In this document: piece by piece, positions 1 to 8,432 of the stretch
Position numbering within the stretch: position 1 is the stretch's first letter
How the letters are laid out: the number at the start of each line of letters is the position of its first letter
From: Deltaproteobacteria bacterium
Lineage (GTDB): Bacteria; Myxococcota_A; Polyangia; GCA-2747355
NCBI GenBank assembly: GCA_020633415.1
Contig: JACKDQ010000004.1
Location: 1 to 64,000 of the forward strand
DNA length: 64,000 nucleotides
Reading direction: 5' to 3'
Notes under the pieces: model-generated
Seen by the model: only the letters and a program-made list of their open reading frames with translations
Told to the model about the DNA's origin: nothing
The model's database searches: none
Position numbers and translations under genes: made by a program

Positions 1-555
1 GAGCTCAGTGACCTTGCCAAGGCTGACAGGCTCGAGCGTGTCTCCCACCTTGACCTCGATGCATGTCTTGGTCGATTCGCTGCCGTTGCTCAGCGTCGCG
101 CACACGGTATAGGTGCCAGCTTTGGCGTAGGTGTGTTGGATCGGCACAAAGTCGATCGACAGCGGCGCGACGTCGGGATCTTCTTGTGACCAGTTGCCAG
201 GCGCGGTAGCGCCATCACCAAAGTCCCAGGTTAGCGTTTCGCCGCTGGGCCAAACATCGAGGTTGGCGTGGCCGGCAAACTCGAAGGTTAGTGAACCCGT
301 CGGTGTGAGACAACTCTCGGTGCCGACCACTTGACAGGTCTCGGCACTGAGGCACCTGTAGATGCGGTGGTAAACCCGACTGCAGGCGTTGTAGGTCTTT
401 CCCGGCTGGAAGGGAAACGCGCCAGGTAGGCCTTCTTGGTGCAGCGTCTCAGACGGGCCGCTCCACCGCCAATAGTAGGCGTACACGGGCTCGGGCTGAT
501 TGGTTGCAGTCGCGGTCGAGCTAGCCAAGAACGGTGCATCGGCCGACGCGTGCAC
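1..555 (-). CDS. PKD-domain secreted protein, 3' part outside window
   Basis: The minus strand stays open from about position 555 to the window edge and encodes a PKD-type domain. The hallmark LTWDFGDG motif lies around 200-225, followed by HTYAKAGTYTV about 30 residues later. PKD domains are extracellular beta-sandwich modules of surface or secreted proteins. The segment before it is Cys-containing and rich in aromatic residues. The start is unresolved: a GTG at 555 is the only early start codon after the upstream gene ends at 578. It has no clear ribosome binding site and no signal peptide follows it. The gene may be 5'-degraded. The C-terminus lies outside the window. Confidence 0.55.
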   Translation of the reverse strand, partial: MHASADAPFLASSTATATNQPEPVYAYYWRWSGPSETLHQEGLPGAFPFQPGKTYNACSRVYHRIYRCLSAETCQVVGTESCLTPTGSLTFEFAGHANLDVWPSGETLTWDFGDGATAPGNWSQEDPDVAPLSIDFVPIQHTYAKAGTYTVCATLSNGSESTKTCIEVKVGDTLEPVSLGKVTEL

Positions 556-577
556 GCCGGCCGATGCGAGAGGCGAG

Positions 578-1135
578 TTAGAACAAGAATTCAGCTTCGA
601 CGAGGCTGAGCAGGCCGTCGTTGTTTCGATCGGCGCGCCGAAAGGCGAGCGGCGTGTAACCGTGGCCGCGCACTTCGAACCAGCTCAGCATCCGGTCCGC
701 ATTGCGGTCCAAGCGGCGGAAGGTCAGCGCGCTGTGGCGGCTGCTGGCCGCATAGCCGGGCAGCGGGCGACGATAGACCGGACGCCACACGGTAGGCGCG
801 GGCTGCGGACGATAATAGCGCGCCGGGGTGACCACCGTCGTTCGTCGCGGACGGTATACCGCTGCGGGCACGCTGCGGACGACGCGTCGCACGGGAACAT
901 CGTGGCGATAGACCGGTGCAGGTCGGTATTGCCGCCCGGGGCTTGTTGCACTGCGCTGCGGGACGACGTGGGTCCTGTTCGGCTGCGATCGCACTTGGGT
1001 GTTGCGCTGACTGTTGTTCTCCATCCGATTGCCACGCGACTGTTCATGCTGGCGTTGATTTGGTCGAGCGAGCGCCGTGCTGCCCAGCATCATCGCCACG
1101 ATCATCGCGCTACCGGTTAGTTTGCTTTTCAACAT
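578..1135 (-). CDS. Secreted EF-hand protein, Arg/Pro-rich
   Basis: This 185-residue protein starts with a Sec signal peptide (MLKSKLTGSAMIVAMMLGS, cleaved near ALA-RP). A long Arg/Pro/Tyr/Val-rich low-complexity middle follows. Two EF-hand-like loops close it, DRNADRMLSWFE and DRNNDGLLSLVE; only the second has a near-canonical calcium loop. The ATG at 1135 is preceded by AAAGGAG at good spacing; an in-frame codon at 1210 lies upstream of this site and inside the promoter region. The gene is divergent from another EF-hand gene at 1392, and a sigma-54 promoter candidate sits about 60 bp upstream. The role is unknown; a periplasmic metal or calcium sensor or chaperone is plausible. Confidence 0.8.
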   Translation of the reverse strand: MLKSKLTGSAMIVAMMLGSTALARPNQRQHEQSRGNRMENNSQRNTQVRSQPNRTHVVPQRSATSPGRQYRPAPVYRHDVPVRRVVRSVPAAVYRPRRTTVVTPARYYRPQPAPTVWRPVYRRPLPGYAASSRHSALTFRRLDRNADRMLSWFEVRGHGYTPLAFRRADRNNDGLLSLVEAEFLF

Positions 1136-1193
1136 TACGGTCTCCTTTGTTGCGTCTTTAGGGGCTCGTCTTCGCGAGCACGTCCCGGGGTAG

Positions 1194-1210
1194 AGCAACC
1201 GGCGGGCCAA
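1194..1210 (-). promoter_or_regulatory. Candidate sigma-54 promoter of the EF-hand gene at 578-1135
   Basis: Read on the minus strand the sequence is TTGGCCCG-CCGG-TTGCT. It matches the -24/-12 consensus TGGCACG-N4-TTGCW with one mismatch, and the GG and GC doublets are at the required 12-base distance. The predicted start is near 1183, leaving a leader of about 45 bases before the ATG. An NtrC-type activator is encoded at 3263-4666. Confidence 0.6.
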
Positions 1211-1280
1211 CTGGCAAACGCCAATCTTTCGGTCGCTTAGCGCGAATTGCAGCTGCCGAATCCGCAGCCGACTGCAGATT

Positions 1281-1320
1281 CCGCATGCGGTGTTGGTGTG
1301 GTGCCCGCGAAAAGGCGGGC
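1281..1320. promoter_or_regulatory. Dyad symmetries between divergent sigma-54 promoters
   Basis: There is a perfect 10-bp palindrome CCGCATGCGG at 1281-1290 and an inverted repeat GCCCGC/GCGGGC at 1303-1308 and 1315-1320, followed by GTTTTCC. The second element resembles a short rho-independent terminator on the plus strand. Either dyad could instead be an upstream activator site for the neighbouring NtrC-type regulator, since both lie 70-110 bp upstream of the minus-strand -24 element. The sequence alone does not decide. Confidence 0.35.
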
Positions 1321-1339
1321 GTTTTCCTGTCAGCGGCGC

Positions 1340-1356
1340 TTGGCACGGCGCCTGCT
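1340..1356 (+). promoter_or_regulatory. Candidate sigma-54 promoter of the EF-hand/HK/RR operon
   Basis: The sequence TTGGCACG-GCGC-CTGCT matches the -24/-12 consensus with a single mismatch (C for T at the start of the -12 box) and exact GG/GC spacing. It lies about 35 bases before the ATG at 1392, with an AAGGAGG binding site between them. Together with the minus-strand element at 1194-1210 it forms a divergent sigma-54 promoter pair. Confidence 0.65.
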
Positions 1357-1391
1357 CTATCTCCGGCCGAGGTCAAACAAGGAGGCCCGTG

Positions 1392-1958
1392 ATGAACAAG
1401 ACGAGCAAGACGATCCTAGTTAGCATCAGTTCTCTGCTGTTGATCGCTGCGGTGGCACAAGCGCAATCGCTCAATCCAGCGCAGCAAGCATCGGTCGATA
1501 AGCGACTCGCTTGTCTCAAGCAGCGCATCGCCAAGCGGATGCTCAAGTTCGACACCAACCAGGACGGCAAGGTTGACCGCAGCGAGCGCAAGGCGGCATT
1601 TGCTGCACGCAAGCAGGCGATGTTGGCCAAGTACGATCTCGATCGAGATGGTGTGCTGAGCAAGAGCGAGCGCGCTGCGAAACGTAAGGACCGCATCAAC
1701 CAACGCTTCAGCAAGCTAGACACCAACGGCGACGGGCAAATCTCAGTCGATGAAGCCGCTCAGAGCTGTGGTCCGCTCGGACGTTGGTTCAAGAAGCTCG
1801 ACACCGACAACAGCGGTACGCTGAGCCTAGCTGAGCTCGAGGCCAAGATGCAGGCTCACAAGATGCACAAACGCGGCAAGCGTGGGCGCTGGCACAAACG
1901 CTCCGGCGGTGGCTTCGCAGGGCATGGTCACCGGCAGGGTGGCGGCCACGCCCACTAG
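1392..1958 (+). CDS. Secreted protein with four EF-hand loops
   Basis: This 188-residue protein has a signal peptide (MNKTSKTILVSISSLLLIAA, cleaved after AQA). Four calcium-binding EF-hand loops follow: DTNQDGKVDRSE, DLDRDGVLSKSE, DTNGDGQISVDE and DTDNSGTLSLAE. It ends in a Lys/His/Gly-rich tail with HGH and GGGHAH that could bind metal. The start is fixed by AAGGAGG seven bases upstream. It is the first gene of a likely operon with a histidine kinase 24 bp downstream and an NtrC regulator. By position and export it resembles ZraP/CpxP-type periplasmic partners of two-component systems, but the fold is different; the regulatory role is inference. Confidence 0.88.
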   Translation: MNKTSKTILVSISSLLLIAAVAQAQSLNPAQQASVDKRLACLKQRIAKRMLKFDTNQDGKVDRSERKAAFAARKQAMLAKYDLDRDGVLSKSERAAKRKDRINQRFSKLDTNGDGQISVDEAAQSCGPLGRWFKKLDTDNSGTLSLAELEAKMQAHKMHKRGKRGRWHKRSGGGFAGHGHRQGGGHAH

Positions 1959-1982
1959 GCGTCTGTGCTAGTCTGGAGCGCG

Positions 1983-3242
1983 ATGTCCGAGCGCCAAAAG
2001 AAATGGTTTACACCAGGGCGGGTCTTAATCGGACTCGCCCTGGTGATGTCGATCGCGGTGATCTCGACCAGCGTTGGCAACTATTTAGTGGTGCGCACCG
2101 CCAGCGCGCGTCTCGTTTCGGCCCAGGCCGCAGCTTTGCTCGACAGCATTCGCGCGGGGCTGCGGCAGGGCGACCCCGGGCAGCCCCAAGCGCTAGCTGA
2201 CGAGTTGCTCAACGAGCTATCCGATCGCGGTTTGCGCTATCTCGCCCTCGGCAATGCACCTCGGGTCGCCAGTGGTCAAGCTCGCGTGATTGGGCAGCCC
2301 ATCAGCTACCGATCGCGACGGATGTCATTGAGCGCCGCTGGTGGTCGCGTTCTCGTTAAGAGTAGCCGACGTGTTTGGCGCGCCCGCTTTCGTTCCGCGC
2401 CGCTGCTCGGCCAGTTGTCGCGCGATATCAGTTTCGAGTTCGAACCAACGGTGGCCCGACAGATCAGCGCGTACGCTTGGCGTGGCCTGTGGATCAGCGG
2501 TTTGGTTTCGTTGGTGATGGTCGGCCTGGCCATCGCTGGTGGCCGTTGGATCCGTGGCCAGCAGGCGCTTGAGCAGCAGCTGCAGCGCGACCGTCGTCTG
2601 GCAGCTCTCGGCGAAATGTCGGCTGTGCTCGCCCATGAGATTCGCAACCCACTGGCCTCGCTCAAGGGGCATGCCCAGCTGATGCAGGAGCTTTTAGCCG
2701 AGGGCGAGCCGCGCTTGATCAAGAAGACGGCGCAGGTCGTCGGTGACGCCGAGCGTCTCGAGCGACTGGTCAACGAGTTGCTCGAGTTTGTGCGCACCGG
2801 CAATATTGATTGTCAGCCCGCAGATCCGCGCGAGCTGGTGCGAGCGCTCGGCAGCCACTATGGCGAGCGCTTGCAGATCAAGATCGAGCGTGCGCCTCAG
2901 CGTTGGCGCCTCGACGCAGCGCGCATCGAGCGGGTGCTGATCAATCTGCTCGACAATGCGCTGCAGGCTAGCCCGATCGAGCAGCCGGTCACGCTCGAAT
3001 TGGCCGCGACCGAAGCCGAACTGGTGATCACCGTCGCCGATCAGGGCCCGGGCATTGCCCCGGGAACCGAGCAATCGATCTTCGAGCCGTTTTCGACCGG
3101 ACGAACGCGTGGCACCGGGTTGGGGTTGGCGGTGGCACGCCGGATCGTCGAGGCCCACCGGGGATCGATCAGCGCACGAAACGGTGCGCGCGGCGGGGCG
3201 ATCTTCGAGCTGCGGATCCCCGCCGATACGACAGCGGGTTGA
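1983..3242 (+). CDS. Sensor histidine kinase
   Basis: This 419-residue inner-membrane kinase has a first membrane helix near residues 13-37, a periplasmic loop of about 125 residues and a second helix near 165-188. HisKA follows with H-box AVLAHEIRNPLASLKGH (phospho-acceptor H218), then HATPase_c with the N box LLDNALQAS, the G1 box DQGPGI and the G2 motif GTGLGLAVARR. The ATG at 1983 is preferred to an upstream codon at 1965 because a GGAG lies just before it. The response-regulator gene starts 20 bp downstream, so this is an NtrB/ZraS-type partner. The periplasmic domain is unfamiliar and the signal is unknown. Confidence 0.92.
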   Translation: MSERQKKWFTPGRVLIGLALVMSIAVISTSVGNYLVVRTASARLVSAQAAALLDSIRAGLRQGDPGQPQALADELLNELSDRGLRYLALGNAPRVASGQARVIGQPISYRSRRMSLSAAGGRVLVKSSRRVWRARFRSAPLLGQLSRDISFEFEPTVARQISAYAWRGLWISGLVSLVMVGLAIAGGRWIRGQQALEQQLQRDRRLAALGEMSAVLAHEIRNPLASLKGHAQLMQELLAEGEPRLIKKTAQVVGDAERLERLVNELLEFVRTGNIDCQPADPRELVRALGSHYGERLQIKIERAPQRWRLDAARIERVLINLLDNALQASPIEQPVTLELAATEAELVITVADQGPGIAPGTEQSIFEPFSTGRTRGTGLGLAVARRIVEAHRGSISARNGARGGAIFELRIPADTTAG

Positions 3243-3262
3243 ACGAAAAGGAGCTGCGCTAG

Positions 3263-4666
3263 GTGGCACGGATTCTAGTCGTCGACGATGAGCAGGGGTT
3301 GCGCGATTTTTTCGCTGAGGCACTCGAGCTCGATGGGCACCAAGTCGATCAAGCGTGCGACGGTGATCAAGCGATCCGTGCGCTCAAGGCTCAGGGATTC
3401 GACTTGGTGATCAGCGATCTGAAGATGCCGCAAAAGGATGGCATGGAACTGCTGAGCTGGTTGCGTGCCGAGCAGCCCGAGGTCGAGATCGTGCTGGTTA
3501 CCGCCCATGGCGATGTGCCGACAGCCGTCGAAGCGATGCGTCGCGGCGCGTTCGATTTCCTGCAGAAGCCGCTCGGCAGTCCGGGCGAGTTGCGGATGGT
3601 TGCCAAACGGGCGCTGGAGCGCCGACGGTTGAGCGACTTTCGTGACGGCGCCAAGCGCCAGCGACGTTCAGAGGAACTCGAATTGTCCTTCGGTGATCCA
3701 AAAATGACGGCGACGGTCGCCGATCTGAAGAAGGTTGCCAAGACCAACGCGACCGTGCTGCTCGTCGGCGAAAGTGGTACCGGCAAAGAGGTCGCTGCGC
3801 GCGCGATTCACCGCTGGAGTGAGCGCGCCGAGGGGCCGTTTATCGCGGTCAATTGCGCGGCGATCGGTGAGCAGCTGTTGGAGAGCGAGCTGTTTGGCCA
3901 CGAAAAGGGGGCCTTTACCGGTGCCGATGCGCTTCGCCGTGGAATGATCGAACTCGCTGCCGGCGGTACGTTCTTCCTCGATGAGATCGGCGAGCTCAAA
4001 CTCGAGCTGCAGGCCAAATTGCTGCGTGTGCTGCAAGAGCGACAGTTCACCCGTGTCGGCGGAGCGCGCCTGCTCGATGCCGATGTTCGCTGGATCGCGG
4101 CGACCAATCGCGATTTACCGCGGCAGATGGCCCAGGGCGCATTTCGCGAAGACCTTTACCATCGCCTGGCCGTTTTTCCCGTCGGGCTGCCGCCGCTACG
4201 CGAGCGGCGAGGCGATATTCGTCCGCTGGCCGAGCGGCTGTTGGCTCAGGTCGCCGGTGAGATGGGACGTGCAAAGTTACGACTGAGCGACGAGGCGCTC
4301 GAAAAAATTGAGCGCGCTCCGTGGCCGGGAAACGTTCGCGAGCTGCGCAACACCCTCGAGCGCGCAGCGATCGTCACCGAGAGCACGTGCATCGGAGCCG
4401 CCGACATTCATTTGCAGCAGACGATCCTCTCGGCGACCACGTCGACGGCAGGTCATGAAAGCGCTGGCTTGCCCCAGCACAGCGTCGCTGGGCGGCTGTC
4501 GCTAGTTGAAGTCGAGCGGCAGGCGATCATTCGCGCGCTGGAGAGCAGTGGTGGCAACCGCAAAGAGGCGGCCGAGTTGCTCGGCATCGGCTTGCGAACG
4601 CTTTACGAGAAGATCAAACGCTTCGGTTTGGGTAAGGATGGCGAGGGCAGCGCCGACCGCGGCTAA
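3263..4666 (+). CDS. NtrC-family sigma-54 response regulator
   Basis: This 467-residue regulator has three domains in order. The receiver domain (1-120) carries acidic D8/D9 and phospho-acceptor D52 in ISDLKMPQ. The AAA+ sigma-54 activation domain (about 135-370) has Walker A GESGTGKE near 169, GAFTGA at 216 and Walker B GGTFFLDEIGE. A Fis-type helix-turn-helix occupies the last 45 residues (NRKEAAELLGIGLRTLYEK). It starts at GTG 3263 behind AAAGGAG. It should be phosphorylated by the kinase encoded just upstream and remodel sigma-54 holoenzyme. The nearby -24/-12 elements at 1194-1210 and 1340-1356 are its obvious candidate targets. Confidence 0.94.
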   Translation: MARILVVDDEQGLRDFFAEALELDGHQVDQACDGDQAIRALKAQGFDLVISDLKMPQKDGMELLSWLRAEQPEVEIVLVTAHGDVPTAVEAMRRGAFDFLQKPLGSPGELRMVAKRALERRRLSDFRDGAKRQRRSEELELSFGDPKMTATVADLKKVAKTNATVLLVGESGTGKEVAARAIHRWSERAEGPFIAVNCAAIGEQLLESELFGHEKGAFTGADALRRGMIELAAGGTFFLDEIGELKLELQAKLLRVLQERQFTRVGGARLLDADVRWIAATNRDLPRQMAQGAFREDLYHRLAVFPVGLPPLRERRGDIRPLAERLLAQVAGEMGRAKLRLSDEALEKIERAPWPGNVRELRNTLERAAIVTESTCIGAADIHLQQTILSATTSTAGHESAGLPQHSVAGRLSLVEVERQAIIRALESSGGNRKEAAELLGIGLRTLYEKIKRFGLGKDGEGSADRG

Positions 4667-4717
4667 GCTGCGCGCTGTTGCCGCGGCTCGGGAGCGCGTT
4701 TCAAACGGGCTGCGCTG

Positions 4718-6313
4718 CTAGTTGAGTGGCGCGCAGGTCGCCGCGTCGTTAGCGCAGTCAAGCAAGGCCTTGACGTTTTCGTAGGCGATCCAGGGGTTGT
4801 CCGCACCGGTCGGGTCGGGCAGCATGTCGCGTGGGGCGCGGGCCAGCCAGGTAAAATCGGGGTGCGACGTCTTGCTGCCGCCGAGCCATTCTCCGCCGAG
4901 GATGCGCGAGTCGCTGTCGAGTTCGAGCAGGTATTCCATCGAGCGATCGCTCGCCGAAGCGTAGCGCGCATCGGCGGTCGTATTGAGCGCGATCGTACCA
5001 GAAGCGGTCGAGCGTGTGCGGTAGTTCATCTTGATGTGGATGAAGCGCTTGGCGTCTTTGTTGAGCACGTAGCGGCGACGCTCCTTGCGCTTGAGCGCAT
5101 CTTGATCGACGTCAGCGATCAGCAGCGCGACCGCTTGCTTGCGGTTGAGTTCCTTCTGCTCGGCGACTTGATACGAGAGAATCGGGTAGTTCCAGACGGC
5201 CTGACCGGTGGAGACGTCGGCGACAAACGACAGTCGGTGCCGTGCGGTTTCACCGGGCTCGGCGACGCCATAACCGAGCAAACCGACCAGCGCGATGTGG
5301 AACGTCGCTGGGTTGAGATCGCGACACTCAGCGGCTTTGTAGCGGCCGAATTTGTCGAGCTCGGCCTCGGTGTCGGTTTGCTCGCAGCGACCGCCGATCA
5401 GACTGCTGTTCGCCTGGAAGTAGACCTCGGTCATCAGCCCTTCGATGTCGCCCTTGCGGAACGTCATGCAATCGGCCGACGTATCGCCTTCGAGACACTC
5501 GGTGATCTTGCCGTTGACGATCTTCACCCGCACGCTGCGGCGCGGATAGGCGTTGGGCTCAGCGCTGACATAGGCCGCCCAGCCGTTGCAGTGACCGAAC
5601 CAGCCTTCGGTGCTGACCGAACCGAACGGCCCGTGGTTGAGTAGCTCCCACTGCGTCGCCGGTCCAGCGACTTGAACGATGCGGGTCGTCGAGGGGCTGG
5701 TCGTCGGCCAGTGGTCGTCATTGTCATAAGACCAGTAGTCACCGGCGAGACGGGCTTGCTCTCGAACGCGCTTGATTCGGTCGTACTGGTCGTTCCAGTC
5801 GGCGTAGGCCCAGCTTGCGCAGTAGGCTTCGCCCTTATCGCGTTTGTCGATGAAGTCGTTCCAGTCGGCAAGACCCTTGCCGTTCTTGTCGACCACGCGG
5901 CCGGCACAGTCGGCCCATTGCGTTCGGTTGGCGTGAAACAGCAGGTCGTACTTTTCAGTGGGGGCGAGGTTTTCTAGATTGGTGTCGGCGACGATGGTTA
6001 GCGCGTCTTTGTCGGCGACATCCCAGAGCGTCGTGTCGCCCTGCCAACGATAGGCAACGCCGCCTTTGTACATCGCCCACCACGAACTGGCGAATGGCGT
6101 TTCATCGCTTTCGCCGCTCGACATCTGCGGGTAATAGTACTGGTAGTTGGCGCTGGCCAACGCCGGGTGCAGCAGGCCAACCGAATTCGACACGTCAAAC
6201 GGCTCAGCTTTGCCGGCTCCGGGATTGGCGGTGTCGGGGTCCAAAGTGCCGCAACCCGAACAAAGCAGCGCGGCGCATACCAGGGTGAGGTTGATTTTTG
6301 AGAGAGTTGACAT
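4718..6313 (-). CDS. Lipoprotein related to transglutaminase elicitors
   Basis: This 531-residue predicted lipoprotein has a signal with lipobox LLCSGC. The central part resembles the transglutaminase-elicitor family first known from Phytophthora: WFGHCNGWAAY with candidate nucleophile C242, then FRKGDIEGLMTEVYF, LIGGRCE, CRDLNPATFHIAL and a late AVWNYPI block, in the family order. Such enzymes would crosslink proteins through Gln and Lys side chains, but activity here is inference. The start at 6313 gives a compact signal peptide; a longer start at 6343 is possible. It is convergent with the NtrC gene and lies downstream of a TetR gene on the same strand. Confidence 0.7.
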   Translation of the reverse strand: MSTLSKINLTLVCAALLCSGCGTLDPDTANPGAGKAEPFDVSNSVGLLHPALASANYQYYYPQMSSGESDETPFASSWWAMYKGGVAYRWQGDTTLWDVADKDALTIVADTNLENLAPTEKYDLLFHANRTQWADCAGRVVDKNGKGLADWNDFIDKRDKGEAYCASWAYADWNDQYDRIKRVREQARLAGDYWSYDNDDHWPTTSPSTTRIVQVAGPATQWELLNHGPFGSVSTEGWFGHCNGWAAYVSAEPNAYPRRSVRVKIVNGKITECLEGDTSADCMTFRKGDIEGLMTEVYFQANSSLIGGRCEQTDTEAELDKFGRYKAAECRDLNPATFHIALVGLLGYGVAEPGETARHRLSFVADVSTGQAVWNYPILSYQVAEQKELNRKQAVALLIADVDQDALKRKERRRYVLNKDAKRFIHIKMNYRTRSTASGTIALNTTADARYASASDRSMEYLLELDSDSRILGGEWLGGSKTSHPDFTWLARAPRDMLPDPTGADNPWIAYENVKALLDCANDAATCAPLN

Positions 6314-6507
6314 GTGCGCTGCCAAAAGCAAGCGGCAGGCCAACCAGTCGCGGCGTCGCCCGTAGCAAAATGTCGATTATTTATGGATGGTTGAGGCGAT
6401 GACTCGCACTGAGGGCGCCGCGTCGTGGCTTCCGACAATAGAAACGACAGCCGGCTACAGTCGCCCGCGATCGATCGGTCGGCACAGGAAACTGTTCTGG
6501 TGTGACG

Positions 6508-7131
6508 TTATTGTTTTTTGCGCTCAGCGAGGTAGCCGCGGACCAGCGCCAGCAGCTCGTGTTCGAGGCTACCGTCGGCGAGGGTCTCGGGCTTTTCGAG
6601 CGTTGCACCGTGAGCGACGCCGTGCACCGCTTTGAGCAGGACGAACGCCGGAAGATCGTTCTGCGGTGCATCGTTCGGTAGGTGTTGATCGAATAGACCG
6701 ACGAGCCAGGTGTGCAGTTGTTTGTGTCGCGCTTGCAGTCGCTCCGGTGGCTCCAACAAGTGCCGCTGACCGAGCAGCTGTTGCGCTGCAGCGACGTTAT
6801 CCCGTAGTGCACCGAGGTAGGCGCTTACGATGGCACTCAGTGCACCTTCGGCGGTTGTTGCGGGGGCGGAAACGCTCTCCAGTTGCCGGTGTAGCCGGCC
6901 GGAAAGATGGTCCAGCAGGTCGCTATACACGGAGATCTTGTCAGGAAAGTACTGGTAGAACGTGCCGATGCTCACGCCGGCGATTCGTGCGATCTGTTCC
7001 GCGGTTGTACGCAACGCGCCGTAGCGGCCGAGCGACCGTCGCGCAGCCTCGACGATCGCGTCGACGGTAGCGCGCGAGCGCTGCTGCTTCGGTCGGCGGC
7101 GTCGCCTTGATCCGCCGGTTGGCTCGTTCAT
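6508..7131 (-). CDS. TetR/AcrR-family transcriptional regulator
   Basis: This 207-residue regulator has a basic N-terminus (RRRRRPKQQRSRATVD), a TetR helix-turn-helix at about residues 18-62 (TTAEQIARIAGVSIGTFYQYF), and an all-helical ligand-binding region. The ATG at 7131 follows GGGGGA; the earlier in-frame ATG at 7167 lacks this. It is divergent from the lipoprotein gene at 7386, with about 255 bp between, and lies upstream of the transglutaminase-like gene on the same strand. Either could be its target. The ligand is unknown. Confidence 0.9.
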   Translation of the reverse strand: MNEPTGGSRRRRRPKQQRSRATVDAIVEAARRSLGRYGALRTTAEQIARIAGVSIGTFYQYFPDKISVYSDLLDHLSGRLHRQLESVSAPATTAEGALSAIVSAYLGALRDNVAAAQQLLGQRHLLEPPERLQARHKQLHTWLVGLFDQHLPNDAPQNDLPAFVLLKAVHGVAHGATLEKPETLADGSLEHELLALVRGYLAERKKQ

Positions 7132-7385
7132 CGGATCCCCCCGGGCAACAAGTGGAGCAATCAACATGCCAGCCAGCTAACCGCCCCTAGGGCGCATGCA
7201 GCGCCAAGCGCCGGTGACTTCGGCCCCCAAAAGAAGGTTGGCAACCCAACTGGACGAGCCACCTCGCGGCCATGTCAACGCGTCGCGGTGTTGAAGGAGG
7301 CGCGCTAACTAGCCGGAGATCGCTAGCTTTAAGGCGACGAAAGCGCGGGCGGGCTTCCGCGTACTTATCGGGCAAGGAGGGCTCG

Positions 7386-8432
7386 ATGCAACGACTCGCT
7401 TTGATCGCCATCACCGTGTTGGCGAGCTGTGGCTCCGACGGTCGCAGCAATGGCTCGCGCGTCGACGGTGCGATCGGCGCTGATGGCCACGTGGTGCTCG
7501 ACAGCGCGGTCGTCGGCGTGGACGGGGGCGTGCCGCTTGCTGACCTAGGGACGGCCGATAACGGTTCGGTGCTCCGTGATGCGCGCCCACCGGTCGACGC
7601 GACACCCGCCGCCGACGTGAGACCCGTCGATAGCAGCGGGGGCGGCTGCTTTGGCACGGCGTCTCAATGCGTCGGCCTCGATATCAAGCTCTGCGAGAGT
7701 AGTGTCTGGAAGCCTTACACGTGCAACGCGCTCTGTCAGCAAGCCGGCTACACAGCCAGTGCAGGTTGTGGGTTCGATGCGCAGAAGGGTCGAGACAGTT
7801 GTCTCTGCCACAATCCGCCGCAGTGCACCGATGGCGAGCAGCGCTGCGATGGCAATGGGGCGATGAAGATCTGCTCAAGCGGTCGCTGGTCGACGATCAC
7901 CTGCGTCGCAGCGTGTCAGGGCAAAGGGATGGGGCCACCGACCGGTTGCAGCTATCAGGCCTCGTTGGGACAAGACGCCTGCACCTGTAGCTTGCCGCCA
8001 TGCACCCATGGCGAGACCCGTTGCAGCGGAACGAGCGCGATCGAGCTTTGTGATACGGGCGTCTGGAAAGCGCAGACCTGCAATGACAGCTGCCAGGCCG
8101 CCGGGTTTGGCGCGCCGTCGGGCTGCGGCTTCGATAGCAGCGCCTCGCAGGATCGCTGCCACTGTTGGCTCGGACAACTCGGGGATCCATGTAGCCAAGG
8201 TTCACATTGCCGGCAAGGTGTGTGTATCGCGCAGACGTTCTGCACCCAGGTCTGTAGCAACGACAGCGAGTGTGGCACCAACAGCAATGGGCGGCTCAAC
8301 GTCTGTGAGGCGACCTCGGGGGGGACCAAGGCCTGCTTCCCGACCTGCAGCAGCTCCGCCGATTGTGCACATCTTCCGTCGACGACTTGCCAGCCGACGG
8401 GCACGCCCGGCAAGTCGGTCTGCGCCAACTGA
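7386..8432 (+). CDS. Lipoprotein with three Cys-rich repeats
   Basis: This 348-residue predicted lipoprotein (signal MQRLALIAITVLASCGSD, lipid Cys 15) has an Asp/Gly/Val-rich linker of about 70 residues. Three tandem modules of about 55 residues follow, each of the type C-x-LC-x(4)-W-x-(P/T)-x-TC-x(3)-CQ and ending in a CxC pair, for example DSCLCHN, DACTCSL and DRCHCWL. A final Cys-rich tail has SDCxH and SSADC motifs. AAGGAGG precedes the ATG at 7386. The organisation suits a disulfide-stabilised surface protein; no enzymatic motif is seen. Confidence 0.82.
   Translation: MQRLALIAITVLASCGSDGRSNGSRVDGAIGADGHVVLDSAVVGVDGGVPLADLGTADNGSVLRDARPPVDATPAADVRPVDSSGGGCFGTASQCVGLDIKLCESSVWKPYTCNALCQQAGYTASAGCGFDAQKGRDSCLCHNPPQCTDGEQRCDGNGAMKICSSGRWSTITCVAACQGKGMGPPTGCSYQASLGQDACTCSLPPCTHGETRCSGTSAIELCDTGVWKAQTCNDSCQAAGFGAPSGCGFDSSASQDRCHCWLGQLGDPCSQGSHCRQGVCIAQTFCTQVCSNDSECGTNSNGRLNVCEATSGGTKACFPTCSSSADCAHLPSTTCQPTGTPGKSVCAN

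Noticed and set aside
4862..5644. 260-codon plus-strand frame opposite the transglutaminase-like gene
   Set aside because: The opposite strand carries family motifs in order and a lipobox; this frame shows none.
7645..7665. TTGGCACGGCG within the lipoprotein gene as a sigma-54 promoter
   Set aside because: There is no GC at the -12 position, and it is inside coding sequence.
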